From NCBI RefSeq assembly GCF_048264025.1, contig NZ_JBLXDN010000013.1, positions 1 through 64,000 of the forward strand: a DNA stretch of 64,000 bases, written 5' to 3'. Made by a program: the position numbers and the translations under genes. The notes under the pieces are model-generated. The model was not told the DNA's origin and did not search any database. It saw only the letters and a list, made by a program, of their open reading frames with translations. Positions 16,543 to 26,202 of this stretch are shown here, in pieces (the first letter of the stretch is position 1; every line of letters starts with the position of its first letter). Source of the stretch: Nitrincola sp048264025. GTDB lineage: Bacteria; Pseudomonadota; Gammaproteobacteria; Pseudomonadales; Balneatricaceae.

Positions 16543-18539
16543 TCAGCAAGGGATTAACACCCAAGCAATGATCGTGTTAGCGTAGCCATCTTGGCGCTTA
16601 TATTCACGATACCCTTCTGACTTGGCTGCACCAATAAGATACCCCGTGCCATCTAGCCGTACCGCCGTGGCTGTGGAGCCTTCTTTATGCAACTGGGCTA
16701 GATCAATATCCGGCCAAAACACCTCACCAATAGCATGTTCAGCTGAAGAACTGGCAATCACCACCCCCTTATCTGTGGTAAATAAGGCTTTGGACCCAGC
16801 CTTAATCACATCATGTTCACGCGGTAAAACATCATTAAGAATAGCGTTAAACTCCACCGTAGAATCAAATACTATGCCAATCCCTCCGATTATTTTATCA
16901 GCTTGGTTCATATCACGAAGTGCAGCGTTATAAATATACGTTGACTCTCCCTGATAACATTCAAAAGGCTCGAAAGGCGAAACACAGTACTCATAGATAT
17001 TTTTTAATTGAAAAACCGCCTGCACACCGGAGTCAGCCGCCACGCTTTGGCCAACCTTATGCTCATATCTGTCATCTGAAAATGCCACATAACGTCCCTG
17101 TTTATCATAAACATACAGAGTGTGATAAACAGTATATAGGGAGTGTATTTTCGCTAGAGTTTGTTTAATGCTGTCCTTATCTAGTTCAGATAAGGCGGTG
17201 CGTAACAAGCTACTTAGCCCCCACCAGCGACAATCATTAGCGCGCTCGTATAAGTTACGATCCATGATATCTACCGCCAGGCTGGCCTGTAGTCTTATAG
17301 CATTTAACTGGCCGGATATAATCGTAGAAAACAACGATTCAATGGACTCAGCAAACACATTATCAATATCTCGCCCAATATTTTTAATGGCCTCTAAAAC
17401 TGGCATGAATTCCACTGCATTTTCACGCGCCGCCGTGATCACGCCATTTAATACGATCAATTGTAAATCATCATTAATTGTCATTGCCTGGCGACGAATA
17501 TCAAGCAGGTTATCAGAAATCAATCCAGACAATTCTGAGAACAATGATGCACTGTCGTTTTGATTTGCACTATCAGCACTGGTACTTCCGTCGATATATT
17601 CAATAGGCATTAAGGATCCAACATGCCAATTTTCTGGGCCAGCGTAGCCTTGATAGGCTTGCCCTTTAGCACAAACAGCCACCATCTCTTGGTTGTCTAT
17701 GGAAATCATTTGAGGTGCTGTTTTTAATGTCAACCTAGAGGGATACGGCTGATGAGAAGTTTTTGGTGCAAACAACACCTTTCCCGCACCATTTAGAAGC
17801 AAGAAATCGTTAGCGTCTTGGGATGACAACAGGCGACTGATGATACCTTCTAACTTATTATGAAAACGGAAACAAAGCACAATCACCCCAACCACTTTAC
17901 CGTTTTCTACCACCGCATTTGCATACAAAAGATGAGCTTGCGCGTCTCCCATGAGTTGGGTCGCACCAAAATATTCCACATAATGGTTAGGGGTTCTAAC
18001 AGCTCGCTGAATCATAGCATCGGAGACCTTACCTGTTCGGCTAGGCTGACTCAATTGAAACACTAAGGTGCCGTCAGGCTTTAACAAAACCGCATCTTGA
18101 TACACTGAATAAATGCTTACATAAGCCTGCAAAAAACCCTTAATAAACTCCCTATCCTTTTCATTTACAATGGATTTTTTAAGAAATTGAACGATATCAT
18201 AGTCCGTCGACAAAAAACCTATGTCCGCCGTTCGTTCAAAAAGGTTGCGAATCAGAACATCGATAGCCATCTGGCAACGAGAGGTATCTTGAAGAAGAAT
18301 CTTACGCGCATGCTCGTTAATTAAGCTTTCAATCAGCCTGTTCTGTAAGTGATTAAACTGAACAAGTGTGCTGTCCATATCTTGTAAAATAGTTGCAGCC
18401 ACTTCTAAGCTGTTTATTTTTCCGATCAGGGATATTTTTTCCACCAAGTGCTTAGTGACTTTAAACCCTGGTCATATTGACCAACTCCCTTCATAACACG
18501 CTTCATAGTTTCTTGATGTGCAGAGAGAAAGGCATCCAT
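16543..18539 (-). pseudogene. tandem Cache-like sensor protein, frameshifted near start
   Basis: The main frame (from 18447) gives 634 residues without a good start, only TTG. Upstream, the ATG at 18539 opens MDAFLSAHQETMKRVMKGVG and runs to SLST before shifting. Inserting one base near 18449 joins it as SLST-LVEKISLIGKINSLE. The protein has two similar halves, each with a helix RNLFERTADIG or DRNLYERANDCRWWG followed by a Cache-like sensing fold. No membrane segment, HAMP, kinase or methyl-accepting domain is seen, so it would be a soluble sensor. It lies convergent with the broken chemoreceptor. The function is not known. Confidence 0.6.
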
Positions 18540-18660
18540 GACACGAACCTTAAAATGTTAAAGATTTAACTGTATAGCAAGGCATATGCCAAAATGGCAA
18601 CTATGTATATAAGTTAACATAAGCCTACTCTCACACCTTTTATATCAAGCAGTCCCCCAC

Positions 18661-20004
18661 TCACACCCCCAATATCGCCGTAGCAATACCGAAATACACC
18701 AAAATCCCCGCTGCATCGGCGATGGTTGCCACCAAAGGGGCGCTGGCAGTGGCTGGATCCAGACCCAGCTTATGAAGTACAAAGGGCAGGCTAAGACCTA
18801 ACAGGCTACCCAGCATAACCACGGCCACCATACTCAACGCTACAATCACGGCAATTTCCATACCGCCACGAAAATGACCGATGAAGGCGACAGCAAAGGC
18901 CATAGTCAAGCCCAGCGCCAGCGCCACCAGGATCTCTCGACCAAATAATTTTGCCCAGTCAGACAGTTTGACATCTCCAGTACCCAGCCCACGTACCATC
19001 AGGGTTGAAGCCTGAGAGCCTGCGTTACCAGCACTACCGATCAATAACGGCATAAAAAATACCAGCACGGCATATTTAGCGATAGTGTCTTCGTAGATGG
19101 CAATCCCGGCGGCGGTAAAAATATTGGCGAATACCAGTAATAATAACCAGAAGATACGTTTGCGATACAGCATGAAGATGGTGGCATCTTTAAAACTGCC
19201 TTCAAGCCCACCAACAGACCCCCCTTTGAGGATATCCTCAGTGGCCTCGGCTTCGGCGACGTCCATCGCATCATCATAGGTGACGATACCGACCAAGCGA
19301 TGCTGGCTATCAACCACCGGCAAAGCCAGCAAGTCGTAGCGACTGATCATTTTTGCCGCAAGCTCCTGATCCTGATCCGGTGACATGGTAATCAGCTCGG
19401 TTTCCATCAAATCACTGATCAGTGCCGTGGGCCGGCTGACAATCAACTCGCGTAATGAAATGGTGCCAGCTAAACGATGCAGCTTATCCAGCACATAGAT
19501 CTGGTAGATGGTTTCAGCATCCGGTGCGGTTTTACGTATTTTGTCTAGCGCCTGCAGCACCGTATCAGTTACCGGTACACTGGCATAATTACTGGTCATG
19601 ATGGCGCCGACAGTCTCATCCTCATACGAGGCCATGCGCCGAAGGTCTTCACGCTCCTCCTGCGCCATCAGTTTGAGTACTGAGGTTTGCCGGTCTTCAT
19701 CCATGATATTGAAAAGGTCGGCACGCTCGTCCGAGTCCATACAGTTCAATAACTGCGCCAGCCCTTCGGCTGTCATCAGTTCAGACACCTGAAACTGGGT
19801 GTTTAAGGGTAGGTAACCAAAGACTTCGGCGCGCTCTTCAATGTCCAGATGAGCCAACAGCTTCAGGCTGACTTCAACCGCTTCATGACGAAGAAATTCT
19901 GCCAGGTCGGCAGGCTGAAACTCGGCCACCAGCGATTCCAAGGCAACAACATCTTGTTTTTCCATTGCCTTGCGCAGTGAATCAGCGAGTTCTGCATAGT
20001 TCAT
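18661..20004 (-). CDS. mgtE: magnesium transporter MgtE
   Basis: From the ATG at 20004 the protein has 447 residues. The order is the MgtE N-terminal helical domain (LAEFLRHEAVEVSLKLLAHL), two CBS domains (about 130-255) that sense Mg2+, and five membrane helices (about 275-447) containing PLLIGSAGNAGSQASTL, the pore region. It imports Mg2+ as a gated channel. The in-frame ATG at 20031 would lie inside the leader hairpin region; 20004 has GGAG seven bases upstream. Confidence 0.93.
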   Translation of the reverse strand: MNYAELADSLRKAMEKQDVVALESLVAEFQPADLAEFLRHEAVEVSLKLLAHLDIEERAEVFGYLPLNTQFQVSELMTAEGLAQLLNCMDSDERADLFNIMDEDRQTSVLKLMAQEEREDLRRMASYEDETVGAIMTSNYASVPVTDTVLQALDKIRKTAPDAETIYQIYVLDKLHRLAGTISLRELIVSRPTALISDLMETELITMSPDQDQELAAKMISRYDLLALPVVDSQHRLVGIVTYDDAMDVAEAEATEDILKGGSVGGLEGSFKDATIFMLYRKRIFWLLLLVFANIFTAAGIAIYEDTIAKYAVLVFFMPLLIGSAGNAGSQASTLMVRGLGTGDVKLSDWAKLFGREILVALALGLTMAFAVAFIGHFRGGMEIAVIVALSMVAVVMLGSLLGLSLPFVLHKLGLDPATASAPLVATIADAAGILVYFGIATAILGV

Positions 20005-20227
20005 TGTCAGTCTCCAAAGCAGGCTCGACACCTGCCCGGAACTGACCCACTGCTAACTAGTGGTTAAGGAAGGACGTGCGTGGAGCGGGCAAATAACGGT
20101 TGAGTGCTGCTAAAACAACATCGGCTGGGGGCCATGATGCTCCTCAGATTAGACCATAAAATTATGTATAATATATTGAAAAAAAGCGTATTTTGTCAAT
20201 AAACACGTCTACTTGGACTCCGTGGTA
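20005..20227 (-). promoter_or_regulatory. mgtE leader with hairpins
   Basis: Between yfiB and mgtE the minus strand contains a CCACT-agttagc-AGTGG hairpin and, immediately before the ribosome site, GCAGG-tgtcgag-CCTGC. A TATAAT-like box (TATTATACAT) lies near 20165. Mg2+ transporter leaders often carry riboswitches, but I see no clear M-box consensus here. Confidence 0.3.
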
Positions 20228-20707
20228 TTAATTAGCCACTATGATTGTCACGCGTCGGTTTTCGCCACGTCCACTATAGGTATTGTTATCCGCTATTGGC
20301 TTGCTGCCCCCCATGCCACGAACCAGGATATTATCTCTTGGCATGCCATTACTGATCATAACCTCGGCGACAGCCGCTGCCCGACGTTGTGACAGATCAA
20401 GATTGTAGGCAGGTTCGCCAGAGGTATCAGTGTGTCCTTCCAAAGTAAGCCCGCTAATTCCTACTCCCACAAAATCATGGGTAATATCTGCAAGTGTTTG
20501 CTGACTAGCAGGTGCTATATTATCAGAATCGAATTCAAACAATACTTTGGCTGCCATACCAAACTCCCAACCTTCATCAGAAAGCTTGAATCCATACTTT
20601 TGCAGCACAGCAACCTGCTCTGAATTCAACCCTTGTTGCTGGAACAGCTGACACGCCGTTAACATCGCCACACACACCAGCAAAACCAAAACCCTCAAAA
20701 CTCTCAC
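20228..20707 (-). CDS. yfiB: OmpA-domain lipoprotein YfiB
   Basis: The 159-residue protein has a lipoprotein signal with lipobox LTAC (Cys19) and an OmpA C-terminal peptidoglycan-binding domain (LFEFDSDNIAP, LEGHTDTSGEPAYN, RRAAAVAEVMI, GENRRVTI). It is the third gene of yfiR-yfiN-yfiB. In Pseudomonas YfiB sequesters YfiR at the outer membrane and so frees YfiN to make c-di-GMP. The 24-base gap to yfiN supports a shared transcript. Confidence 0.85.
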   Translation of the reverse strand: MRVLRVLVLLVCVAMLTACQLFQQQGLNSEQVAVLQKYGFKLSDEGWEFGMAAKVLFEFDSDNIAPASQQTLADITHDFVGVGISGLTLEGHTDTSGEPAYNLDLSQRRAAAVAEVMISNGMPRDNILVRGMGGSKPIADNNTYSGRGENRRVTIIVAN

Positions 20708-20731
20708 AGCACTCTCCTCTTCGCATCCAAT

Positions 20732-21967
20732 TTATAGAATATAATAATGTTTCTCATTGTTTTTTGCAGCATACATAGCTTCATCTGCTGCTTGCATCAA
20801 CGCTTTCGGGGTTTCACCATGCTGAGGAAAAGTGGCGGCTCCTAGGGTAAGTGAAAAACAAACCCTCTCCCCACTCTCCAATATAATCGGATGAGACATG
20901 GCGTCGACAATTTTTTTGACTATGCCTTCAAGGTCCTGATCTTGCTGCAAAGGCTGTATCAGTATAGCGAATTCATCCCCGCCAAGACGTGCTAACTGAT
21001 CCTGCTCTCTGATCAAAGCACTCAGACGTTTCGCTGTTGTGACTAGGATCTCGTCCCCAGCGGCATGCCCAAACGTATCGTTGATGGACTTAAACTGGTA
21101 ACCATCAATATAGAGCAGTGCCAGCCGGAATCCCTTATCACGAGCAGAAATAACCTGCTGCGATAACACGCGTTCGAAATAGGCACGGTTTGCCGCCCCG
21201 GTGAGCGAGTCATGATTAGCCCTGTAGCTGAGAGAAGTATTCTCTTGCTGCAGATGTCCTTCCCAAGTCTCGATCTCATCCAGCAATATATTCAAATCTT
21301 CAGCCAATTCCCGGATTTCATAAATGGAGCTGAGCGGTGCTCTAAGTTCAAAAGAACGTTCACGCGCAATTTTTCTGGCAATATTGGCTAGTTCCTGCAC
21401 AGATTTGCAGATGAAAGCATGTATGCGACCACCTTCAACATTCGCACCCAGCGTACTGATAATCAGACTGAAAAATACTGCCAGAATGCCGCACAGCATA
21501 AAGATGAAGAAAACAGTACCATCTGTATAAATTTTCAGCTCACCAACCTGCTCACCATTATGGCGCACAGGTACGACTCTGGGTTGATCAAGAATAAGAC
21601 CTAAAACCTGTCGCTCGATTTGACCCCATTGGGTCTTACCAGAGGCATTCCACTCGTACAAGGTATTGCCTCGCTCATCGAGTACAATCACTTCTGAGAG
21701 TTTCTCTGTTTCCAGGATTAGATCAACACCCTCACCTATCGCATCACTGTCTTTGAACACCACAGCGGCTTCAAGCGTATAGGACAAGACTCGGCTAACC
21801 AGTTTTTGGTTGTGATCTGCCAGGTTAACCAGTGCAACCAAACCCAATATCGTCAGGATAGCGCCCGATGTAACAATGCCCACCAGATTACTGCGTATTT
21901 GTGCCTTGTGCATCAATCCGCGCAAGGTAACTATCTTGCGGTAATTGATACTAGTGTTCTGACTCAT
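20732..21967 (-). CDS. yfiN: diguanylate cyclase YfiN/TpbB-like
   Basis: The 411-residue inner-membrane enzyme has a membrane segment at about 25-48, a periplasmic CHASE8-like sensor (50-150), a second membrane segment (about 152-172), a HAMP-like region, and a GGDEF domain from about 245 with RLGGDEFAIL. It makes c-di-GMP from GTP. The GGDEF motif is complete, so it should be active. The gene begins directly after the yfiR stop. Periplasmic YfiR is expected to repress it. Confidence 0.88.
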   Translation of the reverse strand: MSQNTSINYRKIVTLRGLMHKAQIRSNLVGIVTSGAILTILGLVALVNLADHNQKLVSRVLSYTLEAAVVFKDSDAIGEGVDLILETEKLSEVIVLDERGNTLYEWNASGKTQWGQIERQVLGLILDQPRVVPVRHNGEQVGELKIYTDGTVFFIFMLCGILAVFFSLIISTLGANVEGGRIHAFICKSVQELANIARKIARERSFELRAPLSSIYEIRELAEDLNILLDEIETWEGHLQQENTSLSYRANHDSLTGAANRAYFERVLSQQVISARDKGFRLALLYIDGYQFKSINDTFGHAAGDEILVTTAKRLSALIREQDQLARLGGDEFAILIQPLQQDQDLEGIVKKIVDAMSHPIILESGERVCFSLTLGAATFPQHGETPKALMQAADEAMYAAKNNEKHYYIL

Positions 21968-22513
21968 CTAGTTTGGCCTCAATTCTCTTCCAAGTTTCAG
22001 TACTTGCGGATGTATGCGAATACCGCTGCGCGCTACTGCATCCAGGTTAACTTGGAATGAGCTCCCACCTTCTACAAGGTTCAAACAAATCAGGCTGCCG
22101 CCATCACAGTGAGGGTCCTGTTCACTAATACTCAGTACAGGCTTGCCAATAATCCCAGACAGGAGGCTGTCTCGATCCGAAGAATTAAGCAATCCGATAT
22201 ATAGAATATCGCAACTCTCAACATCCCAGTGATCACTTTCCTGATAATGATGCCAGGTGTAAGAGTTCCTGTTCATACCCTGATCAAAAAGAGCTTGCCT
22301 ATAGAGCGTTGATCCGACGACACAGGCTTTCGACGGAGCTATGTCTTCAGGCCAACGAGAATAGCTGACAATACCAGATACAATATAAGAAACTTGCTGG
22401 CCAGTCTTTTGCTCTCTATCAGCATCAATATCAGACGACGAAGCAGCCCTCACCAGGTCGGGTGCCAGGAAAACAACTGATATGAGAGCAAGAAAAATTA
22501 AAAAACGCATCAC
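21968..22513 (-). CDS. yfiR: periplasmic regulator YfiR
   Basis: The 181-residue protein has a signal peptide (MMRFLIFLALISVVFLAPDLVRA) and a YfiR/DUF4154 pattern: YIVSGIVSYSRWP, ACVVGSTLYRQAL, CDILYIG, and a terminal NLVEGGSSFQVNLDAVARSGIRIHPQVLKLGR. Four Cys residues (in KACVV, ESCDI, DPHCDG, LICLN) fit the paired disulphides of Pseudomonas YfiR. It binds and inhibits YfiN. Either GTG 22513 or ATG 22510 may start it, with AGGAG upstream. Confidence 0.85.
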   Translation of the reverse strand: MMRFLIFLALISVVFLAPDLVRAASSSDIDADREQKTGQQVSYIVSGIVSYSRWPEDIAPSKACVVGSTLYRQALFDQGMNRNSYTWHHYQESDHWDVESCDILYIGLLNSSDRDSLLSGIIGKPVLSISEQDPHCDGGSLICLNLVEGGSSFQVNLDAVARSGIRIHPQVLKLGRELRPN

Positions 22514-22901
22514 GGAACACAGCTCCTAACATTATATCGCTTTAGCCAGCCAGTACTGTCTGATGTTTGCTTTGCTACAGTACATTACCCGTTTAACAGA
22601 ACACACTTCAGGTAATCCTTATGTTCCATACTAACAGCCCTGTCATCAAACACAAAGCTGGCTGGCTGAACCATGCCAGTGTAAGCACACCTCCGCAGGC
22701 TCTTGTTTAAAAACCTATTGAGCTCACGTAAAAACTTAGTTAATCTTAATGCAAGCAGGGAATGCAGCACCCCACCTCAATGAAAGCCCAGGATTGGCGG
22801 CCCTTCACTCCCTATTCTTATTGTACTGCCACTCATGTAATTTGGACCTTGATTCAATCAAAATAGAACAGATTTCAACATGAGGGGCGCCAAGCAGGAC
22901 A
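22514..22901. other. intergenic region between yfiR and the NERD gene
   Basis: No gene is recognised in 388 bases. On the minus strand a TATAAT box lies about 20 bases before the yfiR start (near 22535), without a convincing -35. A 61-codon minus-strand frame (22585-22770) has no family match and is not called. Confidence 0.35.
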
Positions 22902-23552
22902 ATGAAAATGGATATTCTAAGCTTATATGCAGAGGCACTAACTCAGTTCTGGTTCATCATTCCACTGTTCATCGTCATACAGTTATTCAAGAGCCGCTGG
23001 TTTAAGGGTATTTTTGGCGAGTTTCTGGTAAATCGGCTGCTGTCCAAGCTTCCTGCTGAAGACTACACCATCATCAAGGATGTCACCCTGCCAACAGCTG
23101 ATGGCACCACACAGATCGACCACATCATTATTTCCAGATATGGAATATTTGTTGTCGAAACCAAGAATATGAAAGGCTGGATATTCGGTTCAGCAACACA
23201 AGCGCAATGGACGCAGAAAATCTATCGCCACACCTCCAAATTTCAAAACCCGATACACCAGAACTACAAACACATCAAAACGCTGGAAGCCGCACTCGGT
23301 TGCCCAACTGAACTGCTTCACTCAGTCATTGTATTTGTCGGTGATAGTGAGTTCAAAACAGACATGCCCGACAACGTCATCGAAGCACGCCAATGCCTGG
23401 ATTATATCCGCCGTTTCCAGCAACCTGTGTTAAACACGCAAGAAACGCGCTCTCTGACTCAGATAATCGAAGCGATCAAATTAAAGCCTGGCATCGCCAC
23501 AGACCTGGCCCACCGACAACATGTCAAAGAGATGTTCAAAGTCAGCGAGTAA
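22902..23552 (+). CDS. NERD-domain protein, membrane anchored
   Basis: The 216-residue protein has one membrane segment (about 12-30), then a NERD nuclease-related domain: GEFLVNRLLSKLP, D-Q/T-QIDHIIISRYGIFVVETKNMKGWIFG, with D and E-x-K positions of the PD-(D/E)XK fold. The C-terminal part (120-216) is the usual NERD tail. Its role is unknown; NERD proteins are linked to DNA processing by fold only. It ends five bases before the convergent apbE gene. Confidence 0.85.
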   Translation: MKMDILSLYAEALTQFWFIIPLFIVIQLFKSRWFKGIFGEFLVNRLLSKLPAEDYTIIKDVTLPTADGTTQIDHIIISRYGIFVVETKNMKGWIFGSATQAQWTQKIYRHTSKFQNPIHQNYKHIKTLEAALGCPTELLHSVIVFVGDSEFKTDMPDNVIEARQCLDYIRRFQQPVLNTQETRSLTQIIEAIKLKPGIATDLAHRQHVKEMFKVSE

Positions 23553-23557
23553 TTGCA

Positions 23558-24616
23558 TTACTCGCTTTGCAACAATGCCTGCGCTTTCTCTTCACCGAGA
23601 TATTCCACCATCGCTGAAGAGAGGTGCGTAATCCAGCCGTCTCCGTTTCGCTCCAGCATCAGCACCCGCAGGTTTACTGATTCAGCCAGTGGTAACCCCT
23701 CGGTCCCCAACACCATCATTGCGGTGGCCCAGGCATCCGCATCGGCGTTCTCAGGGGCCAGTACCGTTACCGAAGCCACGCGGTGATCTATTGGCCAGCC
23801 AGTGAGCGGATTGATGGTATGAGAAAAGCGCTGACCATCGACTTCAAAATAATTACGGTAATCCCCTGAAGTCGCTATCGACATATCCTTCACAGGGATA
23901 ATATGATGAGCCACCTGCACCCCGCTGTGGGGTAACTCTATACCAATACGCCAGCTCTGACCTGGCTCACGTTCACCGAATGCCACCAACTCTCCGCCGA
24001 TATTCACCAGAAAGTGACTCAGTCCCTGAGCCGCCAGATAACGTGCGACTTCATCAACACCGAAGCCCTTGGCAACCCCCGACAGATCAATAAAGAAATC
24101 CTGCTGCCGGCGTGCCCGACTGGCGGAGGCATCCAGCTCCAGCCCCTGATAGCCAGCTGTAGCCAGCCTGTCTTGCAGTAGGCCGGGCTCAGGAATCACA
24201 TCAGGCCGCTGCTCCGGGCCAAAACTCCACAAGTTGACCAGATTGCCTACGGTGACATCAAATGCTCCGCCACTTTGAGTAGAGATGGTCTGGCTCAGAG
24301 ACAACACCTGCATCAACTCCGGTGATAACGCCATCCACTCGCCGACCGGATGCACGTTCAGCTGCATCAACTCCGACTCTGACTTCCAGGTCGACATTTG
24401 CCAGTCCACCCGGTCTAGTGTTGCTTCGATTCCCTGGCGTAATAGGGTCAATTGCTCTTCACTCATCGGATCGGCTATTGACACCACCCAGAAGGTACCA
24501 AAAATGCCACCCTCAAGACGCTTAACCTCGGGAGGCGTTTCGGTTTCAGCACAGCCCGCCAATAGCAGCAAGCACAACAACACAACCGTCAGATACAACG
24601 AACGCATCGGATTCAT
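23558..24616 (-). CDS. apbE: FAD:protein FMN transferase ApbE
   Basis: The 352-residue lipoprotein has the lipobox LLAGC. It attaches FMN to Thr of target flavoproteins such as NqrB/C and RnfG, using Mg2+ and FAD. Motifs: GGAFDVTVGNLVNLW, DLSGVAKGFGVDEVARYL, LVNIGGELVAFG, SIATSGDYRNYF and the metal site in HTINPLTGWPI. Residue count is normal. AAGGTGA precedes the ATG at 24616; a second ATG lies three codons in. Confidence 0.92.
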   Translation of the reverse strand: MNPMRSLYLTVVLLCLLLLAGCAETETPPEVKRLEGGIFGTFWVVSIADPMSEEQLTLLRQGIEATLDRVDWQMSTWKSESELMQLNVHPVGEWMALSPELMQVLSLSQTISTQSGGAFDVTVGNLVNLWSFGPEQRPDVIPEPGLLQDRLATAGYQGLELDASASRARRQQDFFIDLSGVAKGFGVDEVARYLAAQGLSHFLVNIGGELVAFGEREPGQSWRIGIELPHSGVQVAHHIIPVKDMSIATSGDYRNYFEVDGQRFSHTINPLTGWPIDHRVASVTVLAPENADADAWATAMMVLGTEGLPLAESVNLRVLMLERNGDGWITHLSSAMVEYLGEEKAQALLQSE

Positions 24617-24658
24617 TAACCAGTCACCTTAGCTTTTATAGAAATAGCTTTTATGGAT

Positions 24659-25498
24659 TCAGCCAGCCGCCTGCTGGCGTACAAAACGGGCTTCCATTTT
24701 CTTTAACAAACGTGCCACCGCCACAAACCCAAAGGTGGCCGTGACACAGGTTGCCGCGCCAAACCCACCGGCACAATCCAGCCGCGTGGGGCCGCCTGCT
24801 TCAGGCTTGCGATAACAGACGCTGCCATCCGCCTGAGGGTAGCGTAATTGCTCGGTAGAATAGACACAGTCGATACCAAACTTGTCGGTTTTGCTGAAAC
24901 CATGGTGGCGCTTTAATACAGAGCGTAATTTGGCCGCCAACGGGTCTTGAGAAGTTCGGGTCAGATCAGCCACAGCGACTTGCGTCGGATCAGTTTGTCC
25001 CCCCGCACCACCGATGGTGATCAGTGGAATTTTACGCCGCTTGCACCAGGCAATCAGCGCGGCTTTATCTCGCACATTATCGATGGCATCCACAACATAA
25101 TCGGCATCATCCGGGATCAACTCAGCGATATTAGCGGCTTGAATAAACGCCGCCTGAGTCTCGACCTGGCAATAAGGATTGATATCCCGTAGTCTTGCGG
25201 CCATGACATCTACTTTCATCTGCCCAATACTACTGGAGGTGGCATGTACCTGACGGTTAATATTGCTGATGCAGATATCGTCCAGATCAATCAGCGTAAT
25301 CTGTCCTATGGCCGTGCGGGCAAGCGCCTCAGCGACCCAGGAACCCACGCCACCGATCCCCACCACAATCACCCTCGCCTGACGAAAATACTCGGTCAGT
25401 GATTCACCGTAGAGACGCCGCGTGCCGCCAAAACGCAATTGATAATCAGCATCGGCCGACGCTGAGTCAGCATTAGATTCTATTGCTTGTATCACCAT
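24659..25498 (-). CDS. tcdA: tRNA threonylcarbamoyladenosine dehydratase TcdA
   Basis: The 279-residue E1-like enzyme cyclises t6A at tRNA position 37 to ct6A using ATP. It has a Rossmann ATP site VVGIGGVGSWVAEALART, DLDDICISNINRQ and the catalytic-loop GGAGGQTDPTQV. The C-terminal CAGGFGAATCVTATFGFVA helix is a membrane-type segment seen in this family. It overlaps the hda stop by seven bases. Confidence 0.92.
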   Translation of the reverse strand: MVIQAIESNADSASADADYQLRFGGTRRLYGESLTEYFRQARVIVVGIGGVGSWVAEALARTAIGQITLIDLDDICISNINRQVHATSSSIGQMKVDVMAARLRDINPYCQVETQAAFIQAANIAELIPDDADYVVDAIDNVRDKAALIAWCKRRKIPLITIGGAGGQTDPTQVAVADLTRTSQDPLAAKLRSVLKRHHGFSKTDKFGIDCVYSTEQLRYPQADGSVCYRKPEAGGPTRLDCAGGFGAATCVTATFGFVAVARLLKKMEARFVRQQAAG

Positions 25499-26199
25499 CC
25501 CATCACCTGTTTTACGAAGGGGACAGTAATACGGCGATGGGCACTCAAGGAGGCATGATCTAACTGATCCAATACATTGAGTAACTCAGTCAGATCACGT
25601 TTGCCATGATGCATAATATAACGCAGCACGTCATCGCTGAGTTCAAACCCACGACTGGAAGCACGCGCTTTCAGGGTTTCTATTTTAGCCTCTTCATGCA
25701 ATGGCTGCACCTGAAACACCAACCCCCAGTGCAAGCGCGATGTCAGATCAGGCAACTGCAAGCGTAGACCGGAGGGCGATTGTGTGGCGGCTGTCACCAA
25801 CGATACATTAGCGGCACGCAAGCGATTGAACAGATGAAACACAGCTTCTTCCCAAACCGGTTTGCCAGCAATTTCCTGCAGATCATCAAGACAGACCAGG
25901 TCCATCTGTTCCAGCCCCTCAAACAGAGAGGCATCATAGTCAATCAATTCACTCAGGGGTAAGTAGGCGGCATGGCGGCCCAGCGCATCGGCATGATGAC
26001 AGCTGCTCTGCAACAGATGGGAACACCCCTGGCCGGGGCTGCCCCATAAGTACAACACCTGTTCACCCTGACCGGATGCTGAAGCCTTCAGCGTTTCACA
26101 CAGCAGACCATTATCACCAATGATGAAATTTTCAAAGCGCGCTTCTTCTCGTAATGAGATGCCCAGTGGTAACTGAACAGGCGGTGTCAGATTGGACAT
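25492..26199 (-). CDS. hda: DnaA regulatory inactivator Hda
   Basis: The 235-residue AAA+ protein lacks DnaA domains I, II and IV. The N-terminal LPLGISLREEARFENFI includes the QLPLGI-like clamp-binding motif (PVQLPLGI). The P-loop region is LYLWGSPGQGCSHLL, a degenerate form, and Walker B is LVCLDDLQEI. With the beta clamp it stimulates DnaA-ATP hydrolysis to prevent re-initiation. It lies between the DUF2066 gene (three-base gap) and tcdA. Confidence 0.9.
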   Translation of the reverse strand: MSNLTPPVQLPLGISLREEARFENFIIGDNGLLCETLKASASGQGEQVLYLWGSPGQGCSHLLQSSCHHADALGRHAAYLPLSELIDYDASLFEGLEQMDLVCLDDLQEIAGKPVWEEAVFHLFNRLRAANVSLVTAATQSPSGLRLQLPDLTSRLHWGLVFQVQPLHEEAKIETLKARASSRGFELSDDVLRYIMHHGKRDLTELLNVLDQLDHASLSAHRRITVPFVKQVMGW

Positions 26200-26202
26200 A
26201 AC

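Noticed and set aside
20005..20227. M-box or other known Mg riboswitch before mgtE
   Set aside because: Hairpins exist but I could not place the conserved M-box core; only a leader with hairpins is claimed.
22585..22770. 61-codon minus-strand frame upstream of yfiR
   Set aside because: No family match, no good ribosome site, and it overlaps the probable promoter region of yfiR.
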